Shown here: in pieces, positions 16,821 through 18,304 of the stretch
Layout: each line of letters opens with the position of its first letter
Numbering within the stretch: the stretch's first letter is position 1
NCBI GenBank assembly: GCA_036939975.1
Contig: JALLPB010000847.1
Location: 1 to 18,304, forward strand
Length of the DNA: 18,304 bases
Direction: 5' to 3'
DNA from: Cyclostephanos tholiformis
Taxonomy: Eukaryota > Bacillariophyta > Thalassiosirophyceae > Thalassiosirales > Thalassiosiraceae
The notes under the pieces: model-generated
What the model saw: the letters and a program-made list of their open reading frames with translations, nothing else
The model's database searches: none
Told to the model about the DNA's origin: nothing
Translations under genes and position numbers: made by a program

Positions 16821-18029
16821 TCAACAAAACTGTGTTGGTGATGTCCTGGAAGGCTTGAATTTGGTTTTCATTGCGGTAGACATTCCCTCGGAGTAGTTTG
16901 CTAACTCCTCCCTAATATATTCTTTGAAGGTGGCCCCCTGCCATCGTCCCATCTTTTGAATTTGTGTGTCCGAGTAGCCGGACAGTGCCAGAGCATTCGC
17001 TCCTCCACCGCGTAATGAGTGAGTGTCAACCCTTTCAATTGGGATCCCATTTCGTGTTGGGTAGTTAAAGAGCCCCAAAGCCAGCTTTAGATGTTTGCTT
17101 ATATCCTCTGCGGTGACGTCCTTGCGTATGCCATCGATGAAATAAGTCAAGAGATAGTCTGCGCCGACGGCATTGTGTGTGCGCATGTGAATGACTCGCC
17201 GTGCAATTGTACATACCGGACATCGGAGTGGATCTCCATTGTGCTGTTGATATACGCACACCCCTTTCCAGCCATTCTTCTGGTTATCCAATTTTTAAGT
17301 GGCCCCCTCTGCATTGAGGAGCACGTCAAACGGGGCATCCCATGGGAGACACCGTAATTGCCCCAAAGCATTTCGGCCAAAGAAGGTGATGTCCTCAAGT
17401 TTGAACTGTACCATACGTTTGGATTTGTTCCGTGAGCCTTTAACAGTATGCTCACCAACTCGTAGCAAGTAATAGAAGGTGATGAGGGACAGGTCCCCCA
17501 CTGCTTGTCCCAGCGTTGAACCGTTAGGGCCGTAGCCCATATCAAACAGCAGTTCCGGAACATCAGCCTCGATGGGGAGTTTCTTCTCCAAGCGGGTCCT
17601 CCAGCCTGTAGCCATCAAGCAGTTCCTGCAAGCATGGGAGGAATTTATCTGACCCCATTATCTTTGTTGGGTTGGTGTTCATGTCCAGGGCGATCTTCTG
17701 GCCAACGACTGTAATCGTGCTAGACACTGTGCTAGCTTGGACTTTCTGTCCTCTACCAAACTATCCAGAGCAGACTCTAGCAGCAAACCCCATGAGGCAT
17801 CGGCATTGATGTCCAAATGGGGTAGTCTGTAAATATGGGTCCACTCCCATAGGTTTGACATAGCTATTCCAATGGTCCCAACATGAGTCCCTATTCTTGG
17901 TAGTCTGCACCACTCTTCCAGATCGAAATGCTGCGTCCGAAGCATAAAAATCACACTTCTAACTACTTGTGAGTTCAGGTGGAAGCCTGTCCAGGAGTTC
18001 TTGTCCCCCATACATGAAACTCTCCGCAA
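16821..18029 (-). pseudogene. Tyrosine recombinase/integrase of a mobile element, frameshifted
   Basis: Such enzymes cut and rejoin element DNA through a Tyr. The order on the reverse strand is an N-terminal SAM-like part (18029 to about 17745), then LSLITFYYLLRVGEHTVKG (17500-17445) with the first Arg, then DTHSLRGGGANALALSGYSD (about 17025-16965) as the HxxR box, then KMGRWQGATFKEYIREEL with the catalytic Tyr, ending at 16821. Breaks: a frameshift near 17745, after which the correct frame gives VQASTVSTITVVGQKIALD; a shift back near 17600; and in-frame TAA 17295-17297 between GAT and KLDNQKNGW. The frame after that stop is unchanged. Coding-like sequence (EALALRYFLLPSRSLGQAHK) in another frame up to about 18118 suggests a further N-terminal piece. 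The active-site residues remain readable, so decay is fairly recent. It belongs to a different subfamily from the one at 2-547. DIRS, Crypton or Ngaro type is not resolved. Confidence 0.8.
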
Positions 18030-18160
18030 ACTTTGTTGGTCTTATGTGCCTGTCCTAAGCTTCTTGATGGGAGGAGAAAGTATCGTAGTGCTAGGGCTTC
18101 CTGACTGGGGACTGGAAGCACATGTAACGGAGATTAGAATAAAAGAATTATGAGCTTATT

Positions 18161-18304
18161 TTAAAGTTTAAAAGTGATCAGAAGTGAGCTCCTCTGGAGG
18201 TCCAGAATCATGTGTTTTGCGTAGAACTCTACGTGAATCCCATATAACTGAAGCACATATTCGGAGTTGGCACCTTGCCAGCTCAGAAATACCACCACGT
18301 CCAT
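18161..18304 (-). other. Open fragment at the window edge, uncertain
   Basis: From the very edge the reverse strand reads 47 codons (MDVVVFLSWQGANSEYVLQL and on) to a TAA at 18161-18163. Composition is protein-like but the piece is too short to identify. It could be the end of an exon extending beyond the window, or chance. Confidence 0.2.

Overview
This window looks like nuclear DNA of a unicellular eukaryote, most probably a diatom or another stramenopile alga. The reasons are one kinase gene split by a short 77-nt GT-AG intron, eukaryotic gene types (a CAMK-type protein kinase and an ArfGAP-type zinc-finger protein), AATAAA-like 3' signals, and decayed retroelement proteins (tyrosine recombinases and a Penelope-like reverse transcriptase) that resemble families common in diatom genomes. 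The organism assignment is inference. There are no rRNA genes, CRISPR arrays or bacterial-style operons, and I found no convincing tRNA.

Layout. 1-550: the decayed C-terminal part of a tyrosine-recombinase-like protein on the + strand. 550-1640: gene-free, with a pyrimidine tract and a CATCAC-type low-complexity block. 1644-2516: a non-autonomous DNA-transposon-like element with long terminal inverted repeats and two internal arrays of a 9-bp GCATTTATT-type unit. 2517-8170: mostly gene-free AT-rich or C/T-rich DNA with small foldback repeats, one short coding-like stretch (5890-6093, -) and a decayed unidentified gene (7204-7988, -). 8172-8654: a diverged tandem duplication. 9039-10120: the two-exon protein kinase gene, with a TATA-like box upstream and a polyadenylation signal downstream. 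10747-11751: an ArfGAP-domain protein on the opposite strand, convergent with the kinase. 12136-14280: a repeat-rich block with a large GGTCGGTA minisatellite, several inverted repeats and a GCAATCTCTG array. 14317-15110: a truncated reverse transcriptase pseudogene with a strong 29-bp-arm hairpin just after it. 15931-16036: a foldback repeat. 16821-18029, possibly on to about 18118: a second, different tyrosine recombinase pseudogene on the - strand.

Only the kinase and the ArfGAP-like gene look intact. They are convergent neighbours and both could bear on signalling or membrane traffic, but nothing shows that they act together. Everything around them is an accessory landscape of dead mobile elements and repeats. 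I did not find a clearly new multigene system. The most unusual items are the kinase with His in place of the metal-binding Asn, the ArfGAP domain that seems to lack its arginine finger, the long-TIR element with 9-bp arrays, and the hairpin fixed to the 3' end of the dead reverse transcriptase.
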